From: Actinomadura hibisca NBRC 15177
GTDB taxonomy: Bacteria; Actinomycetota; Actinomycetes; Streptosporangiales; Streptosporangiaceae
Length of the DNA stretch: 64,000 bases
Direction: 5' to 3'
Assembly (NCBI RefSeq): GCF_001552635.1
Contig: NZ_BCRO01000070.1
Location: forward strand, 1-64,000
The notes under the pieces were generated by a model. That model had not been told where the DNA came from, ran no database searches, and saw only the letters and a program-made list of their open reading frames with translations. Shown one piece after another: positions 52,115-60,550 of the stretch (position 1 is the stretch's first letter; each line of letters begins with the position of its first letter). A program made the translations under genes and the position numbers.

Positions 52115-54232
52115 TCACAGTCTCAGCGCGGGGTGCAGCCGCTTCATCGTCCACACCCGGTTCCGCCGGACGGCGAGGGCGGAGAGCGCCAGGCCCCCGG
52201 CCAGGAACGCCGCCAGCACCGCACCACCCTGCCACACCACGGCGAGGTCGCCGCCGCTGATCAGCCGACGCGCCCCGTCCACCACCCACGACATGGGCAG
52301 GAACGGGCGGATCGCCTGGAAGAAGCCGGGGCTGGTCTCGATCGGGTAGGTCCCGGCCGCCGAGGTGAGCTGCAACATCAGCAGCGCCAGCGCGATCACC
52401 CGGCCGACCGGCCCGAACCGCGCGTTGACCCACTGCACCAGCGCCATGAACGCCGCCGACGCCAGCACCAGGAACGCGACCAGCCCCGCCCAGTGCTCGG
52501 CCTCCAGGCCGAGCGCGAAGCGCAGCACCGCCAGCACCACCAGCACCTGGCCCGCGCCGATCACCGCCGCCGGGAGCCATCCGGCCAGCGCGACCCGCCA
52601 GCCCGGCGCGGTGCTGCCCTGGGCGCGCGGGTTGATCGGCCGCAACATCATGTAGGCGAACATCGCGCCCACCCACAGGGCCAGCGGCACGAAGAACGGC
52701 GCGAAGCCGGTCCCGTAGTTGGGGACCTCGTTGTCGGTGGAGCTGGCCAGCTTCACCGGGCCGCTCATCATGTCGGCGCGCGCGCCGCGCTCGTCGTCGC
52801 CGTAGTCGGGCACCTGCTTGACGCCCTCGTCCAGGCCGGTGGCGAGCTTGCCGCTGCCGTCGGAGATCTGGAGCAGCGCGGTCTCCAGGGTGACCGAGCC
52901 GTCGGCGAGCTTGCCGAGGCCGGTCTGGAGCCGCCCCGCGCCGCCCTGCAACGTCACCAGGCCGTCGGTCAGCTTCGCCGACCCGGCCAGGATCTTGCCG
53001 GTCCCGGCGTCGATCTGCTGCGCCCCGGCGTTGAGGCGGTTGACGTCGCGGCGGGCCTGGGCGATCTTGGCGGCCAGCGTCGGCGCCTCCTCGGCGACGC
53101 GACGGGCGGCCTTCTCGACCCGGCGGGCGTCGGCGGCGACCTTGCGCAGGTCGGCGGTGTGCGCGCGGACGTAGCGGTCCACCTGCCGCGCCACGTCCAC
53201 CACCTGGTCGGCGGAGCGCAGCAGGTCCTGCCGGACGTTCGCCGGGATCTCCGGGTGCGCGGCCAGGTGGGCGCGCAGCCCGGCCCTGGCGGACTCGGCG
53301 CGCTGGACGGCCTGCCGGGTCTGCGCGGGCAGCCCGCCCGCGCCGTCGGCGAGCGCGTCGGCCCCGCGCGCGACCAGCAGGGCGGCCTCGCGGATCTGCG
53401 GGGCGTTCTCGCGCAGCACCGGGAGCAGGGTGCCGCTCGCCTGATTGACGAACGCCGACAACTTCTGCGTCCCGGCGGCGACCTGGCGGGTGCCGTCGTG
53501 CAGCGTGTCCAGGCTGGTGGTGATCTTTCCGCTGCCCGCGTGGGCCTCGTCCAGGCCGCCCTTGAGCCGGCCCGCGCCGGTCTTGGCCTCGCCCGCGCCC
53601 TTGGCCAGCTCGCCCGCGCCGTCGTGCGCCTTGCCGGACCCGTCGGCGAGCTTGCCCGCGCCCTTGGCGGCCTCGTCGAGCTTGCCGTGCAGCTTGCCGA
53701 ACGACACGAAGATCTGGTCGAAGTAGCCCCGCACGGCCTTGCCGCTGGCCGCCGTGCTCACCTCCTTGAACGCCGCCTGCGCGACGGTGCCCACCACGTA
53801 GTTGTTGGAGTCGTTCATCTGGAGCTTGAGCCCGGCGGGGGAGGGGGTGCCGTCGCCGGACGGGGAGGCGATGCGCGCGCTGAAGTCGGACGGGATCGTG
53901 AGCGCCATGTAGTAGCGGCCCTCGCGCACGCCCCGGTCGGCGGTCTCGGCGCTGACGGTGCGCCAGTCGAAGACCTTGCGCTTCTTCAGCTCGTCGGCCA
54001 GGTCCGCGCCCGCGTGGACCTCCTTGCCGTCGGCCTTGGCGGGCTTGTCCTCCACGACGAGGGCGACGGGGATGTGGCTGAGCTTGCCGTAGGGGTCCCA
54101 GAACGACCACAGGTAGAGGCCGGCGTAGAGCAGGGGGAGCAGGACCAGCCCGGCGAGGGCGATCCTGGTCAGCCGGTTGCGCTGGAAGCGGCGCAGCTCC
54201 AGGCCGCCCGTCGTCAGGGCGGGAAGTCTCAT
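52115..54232 (-). CDS. YhgE/Pip-type membrane protein
   Basis: A 705-residue membrane protein. TM1 lies at about 24-45 (RIALAGLVLLPLLYAGLYLW), followed by a long extracytoplasmic region and about five C-terminal helices (residues 500-690). The extracytoplasmic region contains the classic Pip heptad-like repeats with Gly-Ala cores (GKLDEAAKGAGKLADGSGK, DGAGELAKGAGEAKTGAG) predicted to form a long coiled structure. It resembles phage-infection-protein/ESX-accessory exporters and the permeases of efflux-type ABC systems. It overlaps the ABC-like gene by four bases. Transported substrate is unknown. Confidence 0.9.
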   Translation of the reverse strand: MRLPALTTGGLELRRFQRNRLTRIALAGLVLLPLLYAGLYLWSFWDPYGKLSHIPVALVVEDKPAKADGKEVHAGADLADELKKRKVFDWRTVSAETADRGVREGRYYMALTIPSDFSARIASPSGDGTPSPAGLKLQMNDSNNYVVGTVAQAAFKEVSTAASGKAVRGYFDQIFVSFGKLHGKLDEAAKGAGKLADGSGKAHDGAGELAKGAGEAKTGAGRLKGGLDEAHAGSGKITTSLDTLHDGTRQVAAGTQKLSAFVNQASGTLLPVLRENAPQIREAALLVARGADALADGAGGLPAQTRQAVQRAESARAGLRAHLAAHPEIPANVRQDLLRSADQVVDVARQVDRYVRAHTADLRKVAADARRVEKAARRVAEEAPTLAAKIAQARRDVNRLNAGAQQIDAGTGKILAGSAKLTDGLVTLQGGAGRLQTGLGKLADGSVTLETALLQISDGSGKLATGLDEGVKQVPDYGDDERGARADMMSGPVKLASSTDNEVPNYGTGFAPFFVPLALWVGAMFAYMMLRPINPRAQGSTAPGWRVALAGWLPAAVIGAGQVLVVLAVLRFALGLEAEHWAGLVAFLVLASAAFMALVQWVNARFGPVGRVIALALLMLQLTSAAGTYPIETSPGFFQAIRPFLPMSWVVDGARRLISGGDLAVVWQGGAVLAAFLAGGLALSALAVRRNRVWTMKRLHPALRL

Positions 54233-55056
54233 CGGGGTTCCTCCTCGGCGGGAGTGGTGCTGGGGGCGTCGCTGAGGGCGGCGCGGGGGTCGGGCAGCTC
54301 GACGCGCTGCGCGAGCCCGTCGGCGGGCGCGGAGTCGTGGCAGGTGGCCAGGACGGTGACGCCGGAGTCGGCGATGGCGCGGAGCCGCTGCCACAGTGCG
54401 CGCTGCCGGTCGAGGGGCAGGCCCTCGTCCACGTCGTCCAGCATGAGCACGCCGGGACGGCCGACCAGGCCGAGGGCCGCGCCGAGGAGCTGGGCTTGGT
54501 CGGGGTCCAGTTCTTCGGCGAGGGCCTTGGGGTCCAGGTCGCCGAGCCCGACCTCGTCCAGCGCGCGCCGGATGCGCGCGGACCGGCCGCGCCACCGGCC
54601 GAACACGCCCTCCCGCAGGTCCAGGGCCTCGCTGACGTGCTCGCGCACGCTGAGCGCCGGGTCCAGGTCGGTCACGCCGGTGACCGCGCCGAGCGCGGTG
54701 ACGCGCTGCACGGCCCGCAGGTCGGCGGGCAGGGCGAGGTCGCCGACGGTCGCGGTGCCGGAGGTGGGTTTCATGCGGCCGCTGAGGGACAGGAGAAGGG
54801 CGGTGCGGCCCGACCCGGCGATGCCGGTGAGGGCGACGAGCCCGCCCGCCGGGACGTCCAGCGCCACGTCGCGGAACACCCAGCCGCGCGCCCCGCGCAA
54901 CGACAGGCCCTCGGCCCGCACGGGCAGGGCCCGCGTGGGCGGGGCGTGTTCGGACGGGGCCTGCTCCGACGGGGTCTGCTCGGCCGGGGCCCGATCGGAC
55001 GGCGCGGCGTCGGGAGCGGCCTGGCGGCCGTCGGCGGGGGGTTCGGAGGTCGGCAC
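54229..55056 (-). CDS. ABC ATPase-like protein with altered Walker A
   Basis: A 275-residue ABC-fold protein with a disordered N-terminus (1-45, imperfect SEQAP/SEHAP repeats). Walker A is GIAGSGRT: the invariant lysine is arginine at about 84. The signature motif is LDPDQAQ instead of LSGGQ, and Walker B is VLMLDDVDEG, with Asp in place of the catalytic Glu. ATP hydrolysis should be severely reduced. It is coupled (ATGA) to the YhgE/Pip protein, so it may be a structural or nucleotide-sensing partner. The GTG at 55056 follows GAGGA. Confidence 0.87.
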   Translation of the reverse strand: MPTSEPPADGRQAAPDAAPSDRAPAEQTPSEQAPSEHAPPTRALPVRAEGLSLRGARGWVFRDVALDVPAGGLVALTGIAGSGRTALLLSLSGRMKPTSGTATVGDLALPADLRAVQRVTALGAVTGVTDLDPALSVREHVSEALDLREGVFGRWRGRSARIRRALDEVGLGDLDPKALAEELDPDQAQLLGAALGLVGRPGVLMLDDVDEGLPLDRQRALWQRLRAIADSGVTVLATCHDSAPADGLAQRVELPDPRAALSDAPSTTPAEEEPR

Positions 55057-55068
55057 GCTTCCTCGCAG

Positions 55069-55096
55069 AATTTGAACTGACCGGTCAGTTCAAATT
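55069..55096. promoter_or_regulatory. 28-bp perfect palindrome, TetR operator
   Basis: Positions 55069-55082 are the exact reverse complement of 55083-55096; the core is ACTGACCGGTCAGT. It lies 13 bases upstream of the ABC-like gene start, overlapping the promoter region, and is a typical TetR operator. The TetR gene at 51528-52103 in the same unit is the likely binder. Confidence 0.85.
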
Positions 55097-55209
55097 TAGC
55101 CGCGCGCCCGGCCGCCGTCACCCGTCACCCGGGTGACCTCGACCACGTCGCCCCGTCCAGGCCCGGGTCGCCCTATTGGACTATCCGTCCGACATGGCAG
55201 ACTCTCCGC

Positions 55210-55605
55210 ATGACGACCGACTCCACGCGCCCGGCCCGCCGCCTGGCCACGCTGCTGGGCACCATGGGCACGCTGCACTTCCTGGTGCCGCGCCCGTTCG
55301 ACGCGATCGTGCCCGAGCAGATCCCCGGTTCGGCCCGCACCTGGACCTACGCCAGCGGGGTCGCCGAGTTGACGCTGGCCGCGGCCGTCGCCCTGCCGCG
55401 GACCCGCCGGAAGGGGGCGCTGGCCGCCGCCGCGCTGTTCGTGGCCGTCTACCCCGCCAACCTCAAGATGGCCTACGACTGGCGACGCCGCGCGCTGCCG
55501 CTGCGCGCCGCCGCCTACGGGCGGCTGCCGTTCCAGGCCCCGCTGATCGCCTACGCGCTGAAGGTGGCCCGCTCGGCCCGCCCGGCGGCGACGCCCCCCG
55601 CGTGA
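55210..55605 (+). CDS. DoxX-like small membrane protein
   Basis: A 131-residue membrane protein with about three to four helices (residues 12-26, 45-62, 68-85 and 105-118). GTMGTLHFLVPRPFDAIVP and YASGVAELTLAAAVAL followed by VYPANLKMAYDW match the DoxX/MauE-like group of unknown function, sometimes linked to thiol or quinone redox. It is divergent from the ABC-like gene with no clear operon partner. Confidence 0.72.
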   Translation: MTTDSTRPARRLATLLGTMGTLHFLVPRPFDAIVPEQIPGSARTWTYASGVAELTLAAAVALPRTRRKGALAAAALFVAVYPANLKMAYDWRRRALPLRAAAYGRLPFQAPLIAYALKVARSARPAATPPA

Positions 55606-55610
55606 CCGGC

Positions 55611-55646
55611 CTCCGGCCCGCCCCCCGCACCAGGGGCGGGCCGGAG
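55611..55646. terminator. Bidirectional terminator
   Basis: A 14-bp perfect stem (55611-55624 with 55633-55646) and 8-base loop lie between the convergent stops at 55605 and 55660. Confidence 0.85.
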
Positions 55647-55659
55647 AGAACGTGCCCGG

Positions 55660-56337
55660 TCAGGGCCCCAGGCGCAGGTCGTGGCCGCTGGGCGTGGCGA
55701 GCACCTGGTACTTGCCGGACAGTCCCAGCGCGGCCGAGCACCGGACGTCGGCGGTCAGGCGCTGGAAGCTCGCCCCGGTCAGCGCGAGCTGCGCGTGGGG
55801 GTTGTAGGCGACGGGGCGGTTCGCGTTCGTCCGGTTGAACCAGTTGAAGTACGCCGGCGTGGTCGTGGTCAGGCCGTAGTCGCACGTCAGGCTGGGAATC
55901 CCCAGGCCGGGGAGGGTCATCACGACCCGGAGGACAAGGCCGGGGGAGGGGGCCGGGAGGGCGATGAGCCCGTCCCTGCCACCGGCGACCGGGCTGTACT
56001 GGCCGCCCGTCGTGCCGAACGCGCCGAGGGCGTTGAGGGTGGTGGTCCCGCCCTTGTTGTTGAGGCAGGTCATGGAGAACGACGAGAAGCTCCACCCGCC
56101 CAGGCCCGAGACGGCGGCGTCGAACTGCGATGTGCCGCACGCGTGCACCAGCGCGAAGGCGCTCGGGGTGGCCAGCGTGGGGTTGGCGATGCTGGTGCCG
56201 TGGGCGGTGCCCGCGTACACGCCGCCGACGGTGTCGTCGTAGAAGTAACCGGGGGCGGCGTGCGCCGCGGTCGCCCCCGCGACGAGCAGGGCGGCGGAGC
56301 CGAGGAGGGACAGGGCGGTCCTGCCGGGCGTTCGCAT
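55660..56337 (-). CDS. Secreted protein A (paralogue of 58420-59109)
   Basis: A 225-residue exported protein with a signal peptide ending near AHA-AP (residues 1-30). The mature part has a beta-rich look and about four cysteines. Motifs shared with the protein at 58420-59109 are YDD near the N-terminus, NNKGGTTT, PVAGGRDG, GIPSLTCDYGLTT and the terminal TPSGHDLRLGP. I do not recognise the family. It is the last of four genes in A'-B'-B-A order, probably one transcript, with a GAGGAAG ribosome site. A cell-surface or extracellular structural role is plausible. Confidence 0.8.
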   Translation of the reverse strand: MRTPGRTALSLLGSAALLVAGATAAHAAPGYFYDDTVGGVYAGTAHGTSIANPTLATPSAFALVHACGTSQFDAAVSGLGGWSFSSFSMTCLNNKGGTTTLNALGAFGTTGGQYSPVAGGRDGLIALPAPSPGLVLRVVMTLPGLGIPSLTCDYGLTTTTPAYFNWFNRTNANRPVAYNPHAQLALTGASFQRLTADVRCSAALGLSGKYQVLATPSGHDLRLGP

Positions 56338-56441
56338 GCTTCCTCGCTTGGGTGGGAGGAGGAGCGGGGTTCGCAAGACCGCCGGACCGGGCCCGCGCCG
56401 CCCGGCGGGGGCGGGCGGCGCGGGCCGGGTCGGGGCGGCGG

Positions 56442-57353
56442 CTACTTGCGCTTGGCCTTGGCGGCCTTCGCCGCGGCCTTGGCCTTCGCCTTGAACGCGG
56501 CCACCTGCGACTTGTTCAGCGCCTGGCCGGTGTAGCCCTGGTTGGTGCTGTAGAAGTCGAAGATCGCGGTGTTGGTGCCCGCCTTGGCCGGAAGCCCGGC
56601 GCGGAAGTCGGCGATCGGGTTCAGCAGCCCGAAGGGGCCGCAGCCCGAGGACTTGGGCACCGCGAAGGCGTTGTCCACCAGCCGGCCGCCGAGCACCATC
56701 GGGTTGTCGGGCAGCGGCTCGGCCACCACGCCGCTGATCGGCTTGTTGGGCGGCGGCGGGTTGGTGGTGCCCCACGTCAGGTTGAGCGTGAGCGGCTTGG
56801 CGTCGGTGCCGATGTAGCAGGTGTCGCCGAGCAGCGGGTTGATCGTCTTGATCTTGAGCTTCAGCCGGTAGATGGTCCCCGGCGAGTCCGGCGGCACGAA
56901 CTCGAAGTCCCCGGCCAGCTGCGGCTGGGCGTGGATCTGGAGCAGCGGCAGGAAGTCCGAGCCGGGGATGCCGAGCACCCCGCCGTCCACCTTGACCGGC
57001 GCGCCCTTCAGCGGCCCGGAGATGAGCTTGGGCTCGAAGGTCTCGGGGTCGTAGCCGGTGGCGTAGGTCAGCTTCATCGGCGCGATGATCTTCTGGTCGA
57101 TCTTGCCGAGCTGCAGCGTGCCGCCGTGGATGACCACCACGGTGCACAGCCAGTACTCCGGCGGCGCGCCGTCGGGGATCTTCGGGCAGTCGTCGAAGTT
57201 CACCTCGGGCGGCAGCGGGGCTGCGGCGCGGGCGGGGGCCGCGGCGGACGCGGTGGCGGCGGGCGCGGCGGCCAGGGCGAGCGCGGCCGCGCCCGCGGTG
57301 AGGGCCGTGCCGAGCGACCGGACGGCCCTGCGGCCGCCCTTCGGTGCTGTCAT
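56442..57353 (-). CDS. Secreted protein B (paralogue of 57503-58282)
   Basis: A 303-residue exported protein with a long signal peptide (RSLGTALTAGAAALALAAAP) and six cysteines after it. Blocks shared with the protein at 57503-58282: DCPKIPDGAP, WLCTVVVIHGGTLQLGKI, TYATGYDPET, NPLLGDTCYIG, NPPPPNKPI, VDNAFAVPKSSGCG and TNTAIFDFY. A Lys/Ala-rich tail (QVAAFKAKAKAAAKAAKAKRK is its last part) is unique to this copy and could bind anionic cell-wall polymers. No enzymatic motif is seen. ATG 57353 is preferred over TTG 57356. Confidence 0.8.
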   Translation of the reverse strand: MTAPKGGRRAVRSLGTALTAGAAALALAAAPAATASAAAPARAAAPLPPEVNFDDCPKIPDGAPPEYWLCTVVVIHGGTLQLGKIDQKIIAPMKLTYATGYDPETFEPKLISGPLKGAPVKVDGGVLGIPGSDFLPLLQIHAQPQLAGDFEFVPPDSPGTIYRLKLKIKTINPLLGDTCYIGTDAKPLTLNLTWGTTNPPPPNKPISGVVAEPLPDNPMVLGGRLVDNAFAVPKSSGCGPFGLLNPIADFRAGLPAKAGTNTAIFDFYSTNQGYTGQALNKSQVAAFKAKAKAAAKAAKAKRK

Positions 57354-57502
57354 CAAGGGTCTCCAGAGGGGTCGAGGTCCGCACGGGCGCCGGGGCGGCC
57401 GTGCGGACCGGGATGGTGCGGGGCCGCCCGCGCCGGGGCGCGGGCGGCGGCGGGGATCGGGGGACGGCTGGGCCGGTCGCCCGGCCGGTCAGCGGGCCCG
57501 GG

Positions 57503-58282
57503 TCAGCGGGCCGGGATCTGGTCGTAGGTCCGGTTCGACACGTACTGCTTGAAGATCGCGGTGTTGCGGCCGGCCGCCGAGGGCAGCCCGGCGTACTTGT
57601 CCACCGCCCAGTTCAGCGGGCCGAGGCCGAGGCCGCAGCCGCTGGAGCGCGGCACGGCGAAGGCGTTGTCCACCACGGTCGTCTTGATGACCGGCGGGTC
57701 GTCCGACACCACCTCCGGCGGCGAGCCCTCGATCGGCTTGTTCGGGGGCGGCGGGTTGGTGGCGGTGATGCCGAGGTTCAGCCTGATGGGGTTGCTGTTG
57801 GACCCGATGTGGCAGTCGCCGCCCAGCAGCGGGTTCTGCACGTTCACCTTGAGGGCGAGCTGGATCTTGCCGCCGTCGAGGTTGAAGCTCCCGGCGTACT
57901 TGGGCTGGGCGTAGACCGCCGTGACGAACGGGTCGCCGAACAGGCCCGGCTGCACCAGGAACTTGCTGGCCTTGAGCGAGCCGAACCGCACCTGCGACTC
58001 GCCGGTGACCGGGTCGAAGCCGTTGGCGTAGGTGATGGTGATCGGCGAGGTGATGGTCTGGTTGATGCTGCCGAGCTGGAAGGTGCCGCCGTAGGTGACG
58101 GCGACGCTGCACAGCCAGAACTCCCGGACCGCGTCCGCGGGCAGCTTGGGGCAGTCGGCGAAGCTGAAGGAGGGCAGCGGCTCGGCCGCGGCGGGCGGGG
58201 CGGCCACCGCGGTGAGCAGGCCGGCGCCGAGGGCCAGGCCGCCCGTGGCGCCGAGGGCGCGGCGGCGGATCGAGGATGTCAT
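57503..58282 (-). CDS. Secreted protein B' (paralogue of 56442-57353)
   Basis: A 259-residue exported protein with a signal peptide (residues 1-33, ending PAAAEP). It shares DCPKLPADA, WLCSVAVTYGGTFQLGSI, TYANGFDPVT, NPLLGGDCHIG, NPPPPNKPI and VDNAFAVPRSSGCG with protein B, including all mature-region cysteines, but lacks the basic tail. The stop region carries a 12-bp direct repeat (GGTCAGCGGGCC at 57487 and 57501). Function is unknown. It lies 146 bases before B on the same strand. Confidence 0.8.
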   Translation of the reverse strand: MTSSIRRRALGATGGLALGAGLLTAVAAPPAAAEPLPSFSFADCPKLPADAVREFWLCSVAVTYGGTFQLGSINQTITSPITITYANGFDPVTGESQVRFGSLKASKFLVQPGLFGDPFVTAVYAQPKYAGSFNLDGGKIQLALKVNVQNPLLGGDCHIGSNSNPIRLNLGITATNPPPPNKPIEGSPPEVVSDDPPVIKTTVVDNAFAVPRSSGCGLGLGPLNWAVDKYAGLPSAAGRNTAIFKQYVSNRTYDQIPAR

Positions 58283-58419
58283 ACGGGACGCTCCGGGAGG
58301 TTCGGTTCGATCACGGCGGGCCGCCGCGCCCGAGCGGGTGCGGCGGCCCTTGGGGTGGGGACCGGCTGGCCGGGGGTGCGGCCGGCCGGGGGGCGGATCA
58401 GCTCCGGATCAGCTCCGGA

Positions 58420-59109
58420 TCAGGGGCCGATCCGCAGCCGGTGGCCGCTCGGCTGAGCGGTGATCTGGAACTTGCCGTTGGCCGCGACCGAGGCCGGGCA
58501 GCGGGCGTCGGTGCCGAGGCGCTGGAGCGACTGCCCCGTCAGGGTGCCCTGCGAGTTGGGGTTGGCCGGCACCGGCTTGTTGGCGTTGGCCGGGTTGTAC
58601 AGGCTGATCGTCAGCGGGGTGGCGGTGGTCAGGCCGTAGTTGCAGGTCAGCGACGGGATGCCGACGCTGGGCAGGGTCAGCACCGCCTTGACGTTGACGG
58701 CGGGGTTGGGGGCGGCGATGTTGATGGTGCCGTCGCGGCCGCCGGCGACCGGGCCGTAGTTCACGGTGGCGCCCGAGTACGGCAGGCCCAGGGCGGTGAC
58801 GGTGGTGGTGCCGCCCATGTTGTTGGTGCAGCTCGTCAGGGAGACGCCGGTGAGGCTGCCTCCGGTGCCGTTGGACAGGACGCTGGCGTCGAGCTGGCCG
58901 TTGGTGCAGGTGGTCAGCATGAAGCCCAGCGAGCTGGAGCCGCTCAGGGTGACGTTGCCGCCGATGTTGTTGGCGCGCACGTTGCCGCTGTAGGCGGTGC
59001 CGGTGTTGTCGTCGTAGATGGTGACCGCCGCCATGGCGGCCGTGGCGGTGCTGAAGAGAAGCGCGGAGGTGCCGAGGACGGGGAGTGCGATCCGGCCGAG
59101 CTTTCTCAT
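58420..59109 (-). CDS. Secreted protein A' (paralogue of 55660-56337)
   Basis: A 229-residue exported protein, first gene of the A'-B'-B-A row. The signal peptide (KLGRIALPVLGTSALLFSTA, cleaved near AMA) is followed by a Gly/Thr/Ser/Asn-rich beta-type domain with YDDN, NNMGGTTT, PVAGGRDG, GIPSLTCNYGLTT and the terminal QPSGHRLRIGP shared with protein A. The ribosome site GAGGGA and the surrounding intergenic sequence resemble those of A, supporting block duplication. An unusually long, dyad-rich region lies upstream. Three imperfect GGATCAGCTCC repeats lie across its stop (58395-58423). Confidence 0.8.
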   Translation of the reverse strand: MRKLGRIALPVLGTSALLFSTATAAMAAVTIYDDNTGTAYSGNVRANNIGGNVTLSGSSSLGFMLTTCTNGQLDASVLSNGTGGSLTGVSLTSCTNNMGGTTTVTALGLPYSGATVNYGPVAGGRDGTINIAAPNPAVNVKAVLTLPSVGIPSLTCNYGLTTATPLTISLYNPANANKPVPANPNSQGTLTGQSLQRLGTDARCPASVAANGKFQITAQPSGHRLRIGP

Positions 59110-59282
59110 GTTCCCTCGCTTTTCGGGGTGGAGAGGGGGGATGCCGTGTCCGCCGTCCGGTCCGGGCCCTGAACCGGAAATGGTGTTCGCGGCACTCGGA
59201 CAGAACCATGAATGACGGCGTTCATCAAGGAAGCGCTACTCGCCAGTAGCGAGGCTGCGGGTTTTGGAGATAGGAATCGGGC

Positions 59283-59297
59283 CGGTCATGGTGACCG
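59283..59297. promoter_or_regulatory. Inverted repeat upstream of the secreted-protein operon
   Basis: CGGTCA-TGG-TGACCG, six-base arms around three bases. It is the promoter-proximal of three dyads within 116 bases. Confidence 0.4.
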
Positions 59298-59316
59298 AAT
59301 ATGAGGGTCGAACGGG

Positions 59317-59332
59317 TGTGATAGCCGTCACT
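59317..59332. promoter_or_regulatory. Crp/GlxR-like site upstream of the secreted-protein operon
   Basis: TGTGATAGCCGTCACT matches TGTGA-N6-TCACA with one change and has the same half-sites as the motif at 44494-44509 before the catabolic operon. Confidence 0.45.
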
Positions 59333-59382
59333 CTCGGTGGACCGCCGACGCGTGATCGCAGGGTGGGTGTGTCAAGCGTCAC

Positions 59383-59398
59383 GTCAGTGGTCACTGAC
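59383..59398. promoter_or_regulatory. Inverted repeat GTCAGTG-N2-CACTGAC
   Basis: Perfect seven-base arms around two bases. It resembles a TetR or GntR operator; the TetR encoded at 59789-60487 is the nearest candidate. The 390 bases from here to 59788 show no gene or further element. Confidence 0.45.
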
Positions 59399-59788
59399 TG
59401 GGTGGTCATTTGGGACAGGTTCCACGCTGTCCGCATCCGGCCATGATCGGATAGCGCGCGCGGCGGGGTCAGTTCGGTGGTTCGGGCTTCATCAGGAAGA
59501 ACGCCGGTGGGCGGGCGGTGGCGGTCAGCAGGTCCGATGGTCCGCGGGAGGGGCCGCGCGCCCTCGCGGGCCGGGGGCCAAGCCCGTGGCGGCGGGGCCG
59601 GAAGCGGTGTCCGGACGGGTCGATCGCCGGAGTCAGGACGGCGGGACGGCGTTTTTCGGCTTTCCCCGCCGCTCCACCGGCCGCCGGGAACTGCTCACCG
59701 GCGTATAGGAAACCCGTTGATGTTTCACATTCGGTGCGCGGCGGGTGCCGAAATCCGGCTCCCGCCGCCGGGCCGCCGCGCCGCGATT

Positions 59789-60487
59789 TCAGGCCGGGGG
59801 CGTCGCGTCCGGGCCCCAGCGGTCCGGGTCCGGCACCGCGAACGCGGCCAGCAGCCCGTTCAGCAGGTGCGGCAGTTCGGCGGTCTCGCCGCGCCGGATG
59901 CGCGTGTAGGCGACCTCGTAGATGCCGCCCACCATCGTCTCGGCCAGCAGGCCCGGCTCGGGGTAGTGCGGGAAGGTCTCGCGCATGTTGACCTCGACGA
60001 GCTGGGCGAACGCTTGCTTGGCCCGGTCCCGGCGGGCGGCCGCCACGGGTCCGGCCGCCAGGCACTCCACGATGAAGGTGCGCGCCGCCAGCGGCTCGGC
60101 GGCCAGGAAGTCCAGGAACGCCGACAGCCCCGCGCGCAGCCGCCCGAGCACCTCGCCCTCTTCCTGGTAGGCGGTGGTGACGTGTTCCATGAGGCGTTCC
60201 ACCATCACGTCATAAGCCCGGAGAAAGGCGTCCTCTTTGTTCTTGAAATGGACGTAGAAAGTGGCGCGGGAAACACCGGCGCGGGCGATGATGGTATCGA
60301 CGGTGAGTTGCGCGTAGCCGACTTTCCCGGCCACTTCCATGACGGCCGACAGAATGCGCGCTATCTGGTGCTGGGCCACGTAGTCGCGCGGCAGGCTGTG
60401 CCGCCCCGACGGCAGCCGCTCCCGGTCGGACGGCCCTCCGGGCGGTCCCCCGCCCTGCCCTCCGCCTGGTCCCCCGCCCTGTGCCAC
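59789..60487 (-). CDS. TetR-family transcriptional regulator
   Basis: A 232-residue regulator with a disordered Gly/Pro-rich N-terminus, then a TetR DNA-binding domain (ILSAVMEVAGKVGYAQLTVD, IIARAGVSRATFYVHFKNKE) and a helical effector domain. GTG 60487 is chosen since GGAGG lies seven bases upstream; GTG 60535 would add 16 residues. It follows the thiolase/DUF35 pair on the same strand with a 63-base gap and lies upstream of the secreted-protein row, so it could control either or both. Confidence 0.88.
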   Translation of the reverse strand: MAQGGGPGGGQGGGPPGGPSDRERLPSGRHSLPRDYVAQHQIARILSAVMEVAGKVGYAQLTVDTIIARAGVSRATFYVHFKNKEDAFLRAYDVMVERLMEHVTTAYQEEGEVLGRLRAGLSAFLDFLAAEPLAARTFIVECLAAGPVAAARRDRAKQAFAQLVEVNMRETFPHYPEPGLLAETMVGGIYEVAYTRIRRGETAELPHLLNGLLAAFAVPDPDRWGPDATPPA

Positions 60488-60550
60488 GCGGTGTCCTCCG
60501 GCATGCGCGCGTCTCCCGTTCCGTGATCCTCTCACGCCGGAGCGGCACCG

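Noticed and set aside
59469-60065. 198-residue minus-strand frame next to the TetR gene
   Set aside because: It overlaps the TetR gene in another frame and ends in Pro/Arg-rich sequence without a recognisable start or domain.
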